Part shown: positions 35,060-46,454 of the stretch, one piece after another
Numbering within the stretch: the first letter of the stretch is position 1
Layout of the letters: each line of letters opens with the position of its first letter
Origin: Sindora glabra
Taxonomy: Eukaryota; Streptophyta; Magnoliopsida; Fabales; Fabaceae
DNA: 64,000 bases
Reading direction: 5' to 3'
Assembly (NCBI GenBank): GCA_020226215.1
Contig: CM035235.1
Location: 46,591,511 to 46,655,510 of the forward strand
Notes under the pieces: model-generated
What the model was told of the DNA's origin: nothing
What the model saw: only the letters and a program-made list of their open reading frames with translations
The model's database searches: none
Position numbers and translations under genes: made by a program

Positions 35060-35617
35060 AGAACGGTAAAAAAAAGTTGCCTATTTTCATTTTAAGCAAT
35101 GATCTAAATTGTTGCTAATTCTCATCTAGGGAATGATTTAAAATCACTGATGATTCTAATAGGCAATAGTTAAAAATTATTGTTTATTTTATTTTAGGCA
35201 ACTAAGTTGCTTGCTTATATCATTTTAGGCAATGATTGCTAGTTGTAGGCAATGGTTTTTAGTTATTGCTTCAAATAACATAGGCAACAATTAGTAACCA
35301 TTACTTACATGTTTTAGGCAATAGTTAAGAACCATTGCCGATTCTATTATAGACAACGGTTTATAAATGTTATCTATAATACTTTCCAATGCTTGATAAC
35401 CATTGCATATAGATTATGCAACGGCTAACAACCATTACTGAAATGGGAATAGGTAATGGCTATAATCATTGCTTGAAATTTAGAAATATGTTGCTTAAAG
35501 AATAGGTGACGCTCACTATGGCAACAGCTAATAATCGTTGCTTGTAGTATAGGCAACAATTTTTTGTGTATAAGCAATAGTTTTTAGCCATTGTCATAGA
35601 CCAAAAATATTGTAGTG
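35060..35617. mobile_element. CACTA-type transposon end with palindromic subterminal repeats
   Basis: The stretch ends in GTAGTG (35612-35617), so on the minus strand it starts CACTACAATATTTTTGG, a CACTA-type terminus. Across about 500 bp the motif AGGCAA(T/C)(A/G)GTT and its complement AACCATTGCC repeat many times in both orientations, for example AGGCAATAGTTAAGAACCATTGCC-type palindromes near 35320-35340. Such subterminal arrays bind the element's own protein in known CACTA elements. The left end (about 35060, ACGGTAAAAAAAAGTTGCC) lacks a clear CACTA. It may be a non-autonomous element or only one end of a larger one. Confidence 0.65.
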
Positions 35618-36509
35618 ACTCCAGATTAAAATTATCAAAAATAAAATAAAAGACTAGTCCATTAATGAGTATCAAACAATATGTATCAATACTAATTATC
35701 AAGATCATATTGCATCACATCACAATGTCAATTTTTATCAATTTTGTTACAAATTAAAAAAAATAAATTTTCCTAATTTTCTCCAAACTTCTTTATGAGA
35801 ATGTACATTTTAGGATTGCAATTTTGAAAGACTAAAATGCACCACTACGAATATGGAAAAATATATTGATTTTCTTGAATTTTTCATGATTTTCTTTCAT
35901 TGAGAAATATTTTTAATTAATCAAAAAGTATATAAATATATAATAAATATTAATTAAATAAGAAAAATAAATAAAAATATGAAAAAATAATATGTAAAAA
36001 AAGAATCTTAATAATAAAAAAAATGTTACAAACCGAGTGGCCTGCGGCAGCAAGTAGACCTCACACGCGCCATTGTAGATGCATGGATCAGGTTGTCATA
36101 CAAAGTCTGGTAAACAATGCATATTATATCCTCAGTCAGAGAACAAAATCCTTGCCAGTCAGTAATGCAGCCGCCATTAATGGCGGACTACAGCTTCATT
36201 TGCTGACCAATAAAGGGCAACTACCAGCGGCCACAATTCGGCGTCAATGATGTATCATTTCTGGCGACAGTGCAGCAGTTTCCGGCCAGGAAAAAGGAAT
36301 AAAATAAAATTGAAGCATTCTGCTTGTTATCTGGGGCACAAATAGTGAGGAAAAATCACAGATCTGACCTCAAATCGACGTCCAATTTATCGAATTTTTA
36401 TTGAATGTCAACAGATTATTGAATTTAATTAATTCTCCTTAAAAATTTCTGATCAAAATTGATAAACTATATACATAAAACAATATGATAATAAATGACA
36501 AAACAGTTA
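35618..36509. other. AT-rich flank containing a GC-rich island (36023-36300)
   Basis: Most of this stretch is featureless and AT-rich. The part at about 36023-36300 is clearly more GC-rich than its surroundings (GTGGCCTGCGGCAGC, GCAGCCGCCATTAATGGCGG, TTTCCGGCCAGG) and keeps a 75-codon frame starting MLQTEWPAAAS. It includes the palindrome CCGCCATTAATGGCGG. I recognise no protein. It could be a captured gene fragment, part of a GC-rich transposon or an unidentified exon. Confidence 0.4.
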
Positions 36510-36961
36510 TTAAGAAAAATGAAACAGTAGCTTTTGCTAATTCTGTAGGTTCAATGAGGTCCGTTAGAAAATGAAAAAAAGAAAAAAAAAAGAAAAACAA
36601 AGGGGGATGTGTATTTAGTATGTCAAGACATTTAATACAATAAATAGTATATCTAATTTTCCTAATTACCTGAAATTACTAAATTAATTAATATGTCAAA
36701 ACAATGAATATATAAATTCGGAATATCAAATTACGTTATAAACACATACGTGCTTATTCCTTTTTTTTTTGTCAATACTTGTACAAAAAACTTTACATGT
36801 ACAAATTTAAATATATAAAGAGGAGAATATACAAATTATTCCTTTCAACCTTGAAGTAATTGTATTTAATATTCATAACTATTAATTTCTTGCATTAATT
36901 CTCTAAACTTATTTTAATATTTCACTTAATGGGAGAAATTTTTATTGTGTGGATTGATTTT

Positions 36962-37445
36962 AGGTGACATTTGGTTTGCAAAATATTTTTAACATTCTTG
37001 GGAATATTTTAGGAAAATATTATATTCTCATATTTGGTTCAAGGTTTGAAAAAAAATATTGGGAATGTCACAATTCTAAGAATATTTTTGACCTAACTTT
37101 CTTCCAAAATATTCTCATAAGGGGAGGTGAGAATCCTAGATTCTCACTGAATGGGAATGCTAATACTAAAACAAAAAGATAAAATTATTCTCAACTCTCG
37201 CCCTCTGTTTGTTTGTGGTTATTACATTTCAGGCTATAATGTTTATGAAATATTAAAGGATAAGATTTGTTTACATTCCATTTTTTTTAATTATTATTAT
37301 TTTCTCTCTTCTCTTTCATTCTCAAGCATTTATGGACTTGAAACTGATATCTAAGTATAATGTTTTATTGCTCGCTTAATTTATTGATGAATATTTATAT
37401 ATGGACATATTATAAAATATAATTAAATTTATTTTATTTAATGGC
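36962..37445. mobile_element. Insertion of about 480 bp in B1, possible Tourist-like element
   Basis: The A1 counterpart (about 5935-5970) lacks this stretch. The left edge is TTTTAGGTGACATTTGGTTTG, and a TTA before GGTGACATTTGGTTTG resembles a Tourist-style terminus. A matching right inverted end was not found, so the right edge is set only by the return of collinearity (CCAACAAGATGCAAA at about 37458). The two short open frames inside (36964-37182 and 37151-37354) show no known domain. Confidence 0.4.
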
Positions 37446-40400
37446 TTTAATTATTTCCAACAAGATGCAAAAATAGTGTCGAAAGTGCTCTACAAATGCT
37501 ACTCTTATAATCTTGATTTACAGTTTTTTTATTCAAGAAATTTCTTTTGTTATCAAATTCTTTTTTACATTAAATTATTAATCTATTTTTTATAATCTTT
37601 TTCTATTCAAATTGGTAGAGAATTTTCTTTCCAAAGACTTTTTCTAATCATGTGTTTGAACAAAATAGGAACCATACAAATAATCTATTATCCGGGCAAA
37701 GATTAGTGTGTGGCACTAAAAGCAAAAATAGTAACTCATGCATGTATTTTTGTCCTTAATATTTATTTTGTGAACATACAATAATACATGAAAAATGGCA
37801 TCAGTATGTTATGACTTGACAAATTTTATACAACTTTGTTTTTTTTTTGTCAGTTATTTTTTATTTAATTGCAAGCAATTAATATGAGATATCGGAGGAT
37901 ATTTAAATTTAAACTTATCAAATTAGATGGGCACCAATCATCATAACGAATAATAGAAACTTTACGAGTCTTACTGTTGAAGAATATAATTTGAATGAAG
38001 TAAGTTTATAAAGCACCAGAAGGCTTTATTGGATCTTACTGAGGAAGAAAACTTTATTACTTAGTATTTACACCTTTTATTATCATCATTGGTCCAGCAT
38101 CATTTAGAGAAATGAGAGAATTATTTATGTGTATTTCTGTTCTTTATAAATTTGAAATGGTTCTTCTTTACACAATACAATTGTAATCAATTCCAAAATA
38201 TATGTTAATTCAGGAAATGGGGTTATATGTAAATTATTATTATTGGTTTTTACTGGAAAATGTCATCTGAATATAATGCTAAATTGATTTCAGTAGGATA
38301 AACAAACCTAATATTAATTGTACAAATGAGCTCAAAATCATTTCATATAATATTTTTGATCTTCTTCCAACTTTGTTCGAATAAATTTAAATCCATGAAA
38401 TAAATGAAATTTACAATTATTGTCATCAATTTTAAATTTAAAAAATGATCCATCTGGAGAACAAATTACAGGATAAAAATAAAGAACTAGTATAGGTTGT
38501 CATTTATGTAATAATAGTGCTATGTGAATTAAAAGTGAGATTCAAAATTAGATTACAAATGCAAATTAAGAACCCATTAGTTTTTCTAAGTAAAAAATGG
38601 CCAAATTATTAGAGTCATACATAAAAGTAATTGGAATCAAACTCAAAATATATACAAGAAAAAGACAAGGCTATCCAAAAATCAATCTAACCCAAAATTT
38701 CTCAACACGCAACTCATGTGTCTTTGTCGGAATTTGGGAGAGGTTTACTATTTACTATTCCTATCTCAAATAGAAATCATTTTTATGCTTAATAAAAATG
38801 ATGTAGAAATATCCTCTCTTTAAAAAAAGTCCATTAATTTCTTAAAATATAAATTTGCATATTTTGGAGCGAGAAAAATAAGGATTTATATAAAGATATA
38901 GTCCTTTCTCCAACAACAGACATAAATATTATATTGTTATTCCTTATATATGTTCCCAAAGAAATTGAGAGATCCTAAAAAAATAGAAGGGCGTTTGAGT
39001 AAATTAATAAATGATTATTTTTAGAAGAGAGAAACTACCCACAAAAAAATTACAGTGGAGGGCGCAACTGCCTTATATGTAAAATAGAGAGTTGTTGTGA
39101 AATATAAATGTACGTGAAAGGAATAAGTGTAATTTTTTATTTTTTATATAATTTTAATTATATCATGAATTTCAGAAGCAAAAAGAAGCACGAGTTGTTT
39201 CTTACAGGTCATGCACTAGGTGAAGTGGTGTTAGGCACATGCTATTAAACTACAACTATATTTTCTTAGTTCTATTGACAGGATTATGACAACATGGCGC
39301 TTGTTTTGTTCAATCCTTTGTTAATTATTATATATTTTTTGGTATTATAAAAGAGACCAAGGTTTATTAAAAAATAAAAATAAAAAGGATAAATTATAAT
39401 CACTTTCCCTGAGGTTTGACCTAATTGCACTTCCTTTCCCTTCTTTTTTAGAAATGCACTAAACCCTTCTCATTGCTGATGTTAACCAACTTTGTTGAAG
39501 CAGCCTTATGAATTGTCTGAAATGTCCTTTAGGAGTTAGAAGTGAATTGCATTCGAAGGCTATTCCAAATGTGGAGGCGGTGGATTATGACAATTGTGCA
39601 ATAGCTCTATGGCATCGCCTGAGTGAGTTGAGCATGATTGAACGAGGTTGGCTCCGATGATTGTCTGAGAAAGACAAGAAGGGGCTCCGAGAGGGAATGT
39701 AGGGAGTTGGGAGAGAAGAAGAAACAGGGGACAGCTAGTGTGGCGACTGGTAGAAATATATGGCAGGAGGAGGCTTTATAGAATAGGGCGGCATATTCTA
39801 TCGTTGGAAAATTTGCAACTACATATTGATGAAATCCACAAGAATGACCGGATTATACTATGGTTTGCATCTTGGATTGACCATCTAATGATATGATGGA
39901 GTAGTGTTTGGGTTCCTCTTCTTTCTTTAAATAGACCAAAAATTTTCCAAATCAACAATGCATGTTTTGAGCTTGGAATTGTCTCGCTTCTTTATATGAA
40001 GCAATCCCACGAGAGAAGGGTTTAGAAGTTCTATCAGGTAGCACGCCTTGAGATTCCCCATGTCCATTTTCCTTACATTTTTCAGCTCTCTTTTTTCCTT
40101 GTTCCCTGTAGGAACATGTTTTATTTGGTGGATTCGTTTAATTCTGGACCAACCTTATTATATAAGTTCCATTTAATTGATCTTCCTTGCTTTTAATGTT
40201 CACAGGTTAAATACTTTGAAGAATGCTTACCAAAATCGATGCTGTAATTAACAATATAATCGTAAAAATGATGCATGACCATTGTAAGCTGTCATTTAAT
40301 GTCTAGCTCCTTTGGTAAGTACTTTGAATGTATACTTTCACTAGACTGTCAATTCACTTATGTATCTAACAATGATTGTATACCATTTCCCAAAGTCCTA

Positions 40401-40479
40401 AAAAAGGACAAAAGGAAAAGAAAATTAAAAAAAACTTATAGAGATATTAAGAATATAAAAAGTCAGATTCCCAAGATGG

Positions 40480-40670
40480 TATCTTCCAGGCAAGGATTTT
40501 TATTTGCAGTCTGCAACAGCAATATTGTGCACAGTATTGCAGTTATGAACTGCACCACATCTGCAATTTTTCTACAATTTTACATTGCAACAGCCATATT
40601 TTCTGATATTTATTTGTAATTTTGTTAATTGCAGCAAAATCGCAATTGCAATTTGGAACCTTGCTTCTAG
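40480..40670. repeat. Dispersed CAATATTG/GCAATT-rich repeat segment
   Basis: TTTGCAGTCTGCAACAGCAATATTGTGCAC is followed by GAACTGCACCACATCTGCAATTTTTCTA and AATCGCAATTGCAATTTGG. It resembles the 260-bp tandem unit at 26616-27132 and segments near 47880 and 63670 in motif order (TGCAATATTGTG, GAAC(T/C)GCAC, TGCAATTT). It probably belongs to one old repeat family. Confidence 0.4.
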
Positions 40671-41060
40671 CTAATGTTATAGCTGTAAAAATTGGTTCTC
40701 ATTAATGGTTGTACCTAACTTTATCATGTTGAGAATCATTACCTATCATATGATACGATGTTCTTCCCTTGCAGAGTAGTTGCTTTTGGATAGTCCACCA
40801 AAAGCTATTGCTTCTGTATCCACCATTATGAGCGTTTTTTTATTTGGTTTTTTGTTTGATTTTTACGTTATAAAATATACTTACTGTCTCTAAATTTGGT
40901 TGTGTTAATATATATATATATATCAAAACTTCCCAATTGATGAAGTTGATATTTTAATAAGTTTGGTAAGAAGTTTCTTTTTCTTGTGCAGATGACGCTT
41001 AACAAGGTTTTGTAATGATGAGAATATTTAAAGACTATTCTCTGAACATATATTTACTCG

Positions 41061-41336
41061 ATGAGTTCATATATTGTGAAAATTGTTAGAAAATCGTGTA
41101 GGAGGAGAATAAGAAGTTTTGAGAGCTCATTCTTCAATTTTAAAGATGATATTGTTTTAAGATTGGAGTTTGGTTCAATCACTATTTATCCCAAGGAAGT
41201 TGAGGCTAAATCATCTACTATTGTTGCTGCTAACAAAGAACCAATTGATGTTCTCATAGTTGGTTCAGTGCAAGTTGAAATTAATGAATTTGTTGAGTCT
41301 TCCAGTTTTCTTGAAGATTGGGAATATCGTACTTGA
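41061..41336 (+). CDS. Open frame of 91 codons inside the TIR element, unknown
   Basis: The frame starts MSSYIVKIVRKSCRRRIRSF and ends SSSFLEDWEYRT. Its middle part (IYPKEVEAKSSTIVAANKEP, then VLIVGSVQVEINEFVE) has balanced amino-acid use unlike the Phe/Ile/Lys-rich chance frames around it. The upstream context TTTCTTTTTCTTGTGCAG (to about 40990) could be a splice acceptor. I recognise no domain. It may be the last exon of an element-encoded or captured host gene. After the stop, sense-looking codons continue (about 41340-41400) in another frame. Confidence 0.3.
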   Translation: MSSYIVKIVRKSCRRRIRSFESSFFNFKDDIVLRLEFGSITIYPKEVEAKSSTIVAANKEPIDVLIVGSVQVEINEFVESSSFLEDWEYRT

Positions 41337-44038
41337 TCCAGAAGCAGTACAGCTGAATAAAGGAAGTGTTTTTTTGTTGAAAATGGATCTATCCATTAAG
41401 TTGCATACATAAGTCTTTGTTGAGGCACCATTTAATGCTCAACTACCTCGGTATAAACTTGTCTGCCTAGTTAAATAGTACATGGTCAAAAGCGTTTGAA
41501 AGTTGAGTTTGTTCTTTTTCTACTTTTTGATTGGTTTCTGTGACCATGGTGATAGCTTAATATCTGTATGAAAAAGTGTGCCTTCTTTTGCATTTCTCCT
41601 TTTAAAAAATCAAGATATAAGGTAGTTATGGTTGTTAGATTTCATCGAATTATACTATGAAGTCTATTTATACTTGAATTTTCTATACTCCAATTGAATT
41701 TGCAAGCTTTCTATTCTGATGTAAACAATTTTACAATATCTTCTAATTAAAAATTTAAAGTTTTTTTTCTTTTTGTTTCGAATAACCTGTATTTTTTAGG
41801 CATTTGCTTTAGTTTTGACTTTAAGCTTCATCCCTTCTACATTTTTATATGTTTATTTAGCAATTAAAATAATTTAATAAGTTAAAATATTTAATAATTT
41901 TAGGGGGAAAATATATTTTTGTGCATTTATTTTATTTTTAATGAGTTTTTAAAACTTGTTTTGGTGATTTACATTGCATTTTTTTAGAGTTAAGGAGTAG
42001 TTAGGGAATTAAAATGTTAAACATGCTGACAATTTAATCATTTAACAGAAAACACAAATGAACAATTAATAGAAGAGGCAAAGTGCTGTTTAAAAATTAA
42101 TACAAGGGAGGGGTGTGTAAGATTTTGAAAATGGAGAGGAAAGGAATGTAATTAGGTCAAAGCCCTGAGAAAGTCACTGTAATTTATGCCAACGAAGAAT
42201 TCTGAACTCCCAACAATTTAGTTATATGTCATTCATATAGTGGCGGTTTTAACCGCCAATATTGCTATTGACGGCAATTACTCAAACTTCCGGGAAATTG
42301 GCTGCCACGCCAAATAGCGGCGGTTAGAGCAAACCGCTGGAATCATGAACTTGGTTATTTGCGGCGGTTCAGAGCGCCATTATATTTTTCCTAGATTTTA
42401 ACATGACTTTTGCGGCTTTTCTTAATCGCCGCTATTGACAGAAATTTATTTTAAAACTGCGGCGCTTAAGAACTGCCGCTATGTCTTTTACATTTAAAAA
42501 AAATGAATAGCTCCTTTATTTAGCAGTATTCGTATTAAATTCTACTAATCTGCATTCTAACTGAAAAGAAAAAAGTACATTTCACACCAAACAGGAAAAG
42601 CATACATGTGGCAGAACATTAATCAAAGCCACATGATTAAAATGTAAAATATAATGTCATGCAAAATAAGATAGTTGAGAGAATATAGACAGCACACACA
42701 CACAACCTGTATGACAAGGCTAAATATGATTTCTTTCAACCAAGCATGTACGTAATTTCTAAAGTCCATAACAGAATCTATCTCGTAAATCCAACAGTAT
42801 AAAAATTTGAGTGGGATAACCTCAACAATATTATTCATCTCTTGGAATCTAGATTCAAAAAAAAAAAAAAAATCCTTCAATGAATTGGTGAAAATTTTGC
42901 ATTGTAGTCTTCTGACGATGACAATACTTCTTAAGTCATTTAATTTAATATCAACCTAAAAGAGCAATATAATAAAAGTAGGTGCAAACAACATGAACAT
43001 GGTTCAATGCTTATTTGCTTTTCTCATACAAAAAGTCTAGAATTTAAAATTAGCCATTAAATTATGAGCCAACCAAGGAAAGTAATCAAATCCATAAATT
43101 TTCTTAGAAGATGTATAGAGCTATGTGACAAACAGCTTTATACAATACCATAGCCATCCTCAGTCATTCAAGTAATTATAAACTTATAGTTCAGCTAGAC
43201 AAACAGACGTACAAAATCAATAATTCATGTACATAAGGATTTGTCATTATGATGGCTAGAACTTCCTTTTACAAATGCAGCACCACATATAATCTTTCTA
43301 TGGCTCCAAGTTGTTATTTTGGATAGCCCAAAAATAAATTTTTTTTGTTACAAAGACTAACTCATGCTGTACAAAAAGTGGCATTCAACAATAAGAATAG
43401 AAGATAGCCCAGGACCATTACCTTAACTTTATCATATTTTCTGGTTTAGTGTTTTTTTTTATTGGAGAGAAGGGGCATCTCCTACATGGAACAAATAGTA
43501 TAAACTACACACATAATAAATAATAAAATATAAAACAGGGTATACATATACTTTTTACAAGCTAAGGATCTAACCACTTGAGAATTTGCCTGTAGACCAA
43601 CTTGTACAAAAGGCTGAAAGCAAACCAGAACAACAAAGCAATAAGAATGAATTTTACAAATATAATAAAGTTACAACAGAAAAATAAAAGGTAATGAATA
43701 GAATGTAAAACCATTATAGTCCAATTATAATTGTAATTTCAATTTTTTTTAGTAATTTCTTTTTAAAGCAAACTGTAATTGAAAAGTTTTCCAACTACAA
43801 ATTTTTAGCTACTTTTCTTGCTAGTTTATGACAGGCTTAATCATCTTGAGTGCAGAATTGTAGTTACACCTAAGCTCTTAACATTTCCAAGTTAATGGGT
43901 AAATGAAAAAAGGATCGAAGAGTATGCATTATATATTATATAGGAAAATAAAAACTTCCCAATCAAATTGTTTTACAGTAGTAATGGTTTGTAATAGTAC
44001 CCTCTTGTTCAGCCATCCTCATTAAAGCCAGCACCAGT

Positions 44039-44260
44039 TTAGCCAAGAGCTGAAGATCTACCTTTTAGCACTGCACCAATTCCCTTCCCTTTTAATTGAA
44101 CGTTAGGATCCTGGTGGTTATGTCCATTTGTCACTGGAACTTTTTGACCATTTCCTTGGTTGGGTACAATGCTAGTTAATTGCTCACTTAGTTCCCTTGT
44201 GTTGAGAATGAAGAAAGCACCTTGATTTATGCTATTCTGAGGACTTGTAGATGTACCATC
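44039..44260 (-). CDS. Terminal coding exon of unknown protein inside the CACTA-like element
   Basis: On the minus strand TTATATTAG (acceptor, AG at 44262-44261) is followed by 73 open codons and TAA at 44041-44039. The frame starts DGTSTSPQNSINQGAFFILN, contains LSEQLTSIVPNQGNG and NGHNHQDPNV, and ends GAVLKGRSSALG. Its Gln/Asn/Ser/Gly-rich composition is unlike random AT-rich frames. The position near the end of a CACTA-like element suggests the C-terminus of an element protein or a captured host exon. I do not recognise it. The exon-intron reading is inference. Confidence 0.4.
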   Translation of the reverse strand, partial: DGTSTSPQNSINQGAFFILNTRELSEQLTSIVPNQGNGQKVPVTNGHNHQDPNVQLKGKGIGAVLKGRSSALG

Positions 44261-45242
44261 CTAATATAATTCCAAAGGTATAAGATATATGGATATAAGT
44301 GAGGCAATTTTGAAACTTATCCCAAGTCCATAAATAAATTCACACATTTAATTTAAAGATAATACACTCAAAAGTATCGTTTATTAAGAGCTAGGACATA
44401 TAGACAACAATGCTACACTGCATTGATAAATTTTTATCAGTTTTATATTTGAAATTTACAACTAGAAGAAGTACTTTTCAAAATCAAGGGCAGGCATAGA
44501 CGAAATGAAAATCACATGCTTAAGTAAATGTAAATAATTACCAAATTCCAAGGCTCACCTATTGACCAGAACCAATAACTTCAATAAGTATATTTGGAAC
44601 GATAAAGAAATGCCGTTCCTAGAATAGCCAAGTGGAGAACAACTGAAACATCATGGAAAACCAAATATGATTATAAATTCTGAACCAATCAACAAATAGA
44701 ATTCAGTACAAAACTCTAGGACAATTTAAATACCTTGAAGTATTGATAAAAGGTAAAATAAAAAATTATGCAGAATATAAAAAATAGTAGAACCTAACAT
44801 TTCATAAGCAACAGTAAGACAGGAAGCCAAAAGAAATGGAAACATGCAGCATAAGCCAATTCTCTAGTCAGTTCTCTCAACAAGTAAATTAGAGAAAAGA
44901 GAAGTGTATAAAAATCAAGATAACTCCTAAAATGGTATACAACTCTAATCTCCAGAAAATTGATGACACACAATTTCTCTCATCTCCAGAGTTTCTAAGT
45001 AAAAAAGACTTCTTAGAGAAAACTTACATTGTTTCACTCTTCAGGAAAATAGGATTTGCTCCAGAAGAAACTAGGTGGTTCATGCATACTAGCCAAGATC
45101 CACATCTATTGCTGGTCTGCATGTTTGCTGATGCTGGGTTTGAAATTCTTATTCGATGAAACTAAACTTGATTATATGCGCACACAAGTTGTTCGATGAA
45201 AGGTACAAGGAGCAACATTATGCCCTGCTCAAATTACTTTTT

Positions 45243-45600
45243 CGATTTAAAGCCCCAACTAAGCTAATCCTTACGTTAAACTAAAATCATCAAATTAAAA
45301 CTAAGCTAAACAAGAAAAGTAGAACTAACCTAGAGAAAACAACCTTAGATGAAGCGATTTGAAATTGCGCTCCTCAGTTGATAGCTTCGGCATCTTCAAT
45401 TCAAAGTCCCAACTAAGCTAATCCTTGTATAAAACTGAAAGCACCAAATTAAAATAAAAAATAAGCTAAATTAGAGAAGCAGAACTAACCTTAAAGAATG
45501 CACATTGTTTAGATTCAAAATAGAGATTTGAAATAGATTTGAACTAACCTTAAAGCAATTTCAGATTACACTCCTCAATTGATAGCTTCGAATGCATATT
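45243..45600. repeat. Short tandem repeats inside the CACTA-like element
   Basis: AAAG(C/T)CCCAACTAAGCTAATCCTT occurs at 45249 and 45403 (154-bp spacing). GCGATTTGAAATTGCGCTCC followed by TCAGTTGATAGCTTCGG (from 45355) recurs degenerately as GCAATTTCAGATTACACTCC followed by TCAATTGATAGCTTCG (from about 45554). These look like element-internal repeats. Confidence 0.65.
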
Positions 45601-46454
45601 GTTTCCGTTTCAAAATAGAGATTTGAAAGAATTTGTCCAATGAAAGGAATTTTGGAGCTAAAACCTCATGACCCGTAATACACTATGAATGCACAACGAA
45701 AGAAATTTTAGGTCATTTGCCTTCAGTTTGTTTTTTGCCTTTTCACAGATAGTATTACAAGTGCACTATTTTATGTGCAAATGTGGAATTTTATTTTAAT
45801 TAATTTAACTAAATAATAGCGCCTTTTATACTTATATTTATGGCGCACAATGTACCTGCTGTGAATCAAGAATATTAACGGGGTTACATGAACTGGCATT
45901 AATAAAAAAAGGCGCCTTTTTTTTTGGTAGTGTTTACATAATTAGAATTCTGCCCTAATCTTTGCAAGTCATAGACTGCATGTGTTTTTGTCACTTTTTA
46001 ATTAAACTTACCGCGATAAAAAGTCTATCTTTTATGTCAAAACATAGCTTTTTTAGAAAATATTTATTAATAATTAGTAAATCTGTATACATTAAAAAGC
46101 TCAATCAAACTTTAAAATATTTATGTATGAATCAACTCAAATCAAATTTTAAGTTTGTAATAGACTTATTGGCTGGATTAAGGCAAATAATTTTCATGTA
46201 AATGTAACATATTTCAAGTTAAGTCTAATTCAGACCAGCAATACTTCCACTGAAATGAAATCCCAAAGCTGTTTTTGGTACGGACAATTTATGGCATTTG
46301 CTTTGAACAACAACAATAAATCATCAGAGCATACAAACTAGATAATTTGATCAATAGTTCATTTCTGACTGTTCTAATTCCCCAAACTTATTTCTGATGT
46401 TTAGAGCAATTGTGACATAACGATGATGGTGTACAGTTGAGCTAACAATTATGA

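Larger units (their letters stand above)
39387..42190. mobile_element. 2.8-kb TIR transposon, MULE-like, non-autonomous
   Basis: The left end is GGATAAATTATAATCACTTT followed by CCCTGAGGTTTGACCTAATT. The right end on the minus strand is GGCATAAATTACAGTGACTT followed by TCTCAGGGCTTTGACCTAATT. The match is strong over at least 50 bases. The site is uninterrupted in A1 (about 13425). Flanks AAATAAAAA and AACGAAGAA could be a decayed 9-bp target duplication (6 of 9). No transposase is recognisable. The interior has gene-like pieces, including GC-richer DNA at 39520-39760 and a 91-codon frame at 41061, so it may be a Pack-MULE-type carrier. Confidence 0.75.
36510..42235 (+). repeat. Block B, sub-unit B1 of the direct segmental duplication
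   Basis: B1 is the counterpart of A1 (4640-13470). Collinear parts are 36510-36961, 37445-37915, 38120-39386 and 42191-42235. They are interrupted by an insert at about 36962-37445 and by the TIR element at 39387-42190. The sequence on both sides of the latter joins to what is continuous in A1 near 13420 (AAGGTTTATTAAAA... then TTCTGAACTCCCAACAATTTAGTTATATG). Confidence 0.75.
42230..45932. mobile_element. CACTA-like transposon with GCGGCGGTT-type subterminal repeats (about 3.7 kb)
   Basis: The right end is GGCGCCTTTTTTTTTGGTAGTG, so the minus strand starts CACTACCAAAAAAAAAGGCGCC, a CACTA terminus. The left end is degenerate (CATTCATATAGTGGCGGTTTTAACCGCC). Subterminal copies of GGCGGTT/AACCGCC, GCGGCGGTT and TAATCGCCGCTATTG run over about 42240-42485. 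The right end has AGCGCC, GGCGC and related motifs (45815-45915). A2 (about 13445-13480) is continuous at this position. No intact transposase is found. A minus-strand exon and short tandem repeats lie inside. Confidence 0.68.

Noticed and set aside
35843..35870. CACTACGAATATGGAAAAATA as the left end of another CACTA element
   Set aside because: No matching TAGTG right end or subterminal repeats follow. It is a single short match only.
42623..42880. 85-codon minus-strand frame beginning with a run of Phe
   Set aside because: The start is a poly(A) tract read as poly-Phe (42858-42872). There is no domain and it lies in CACTA interior DNA.
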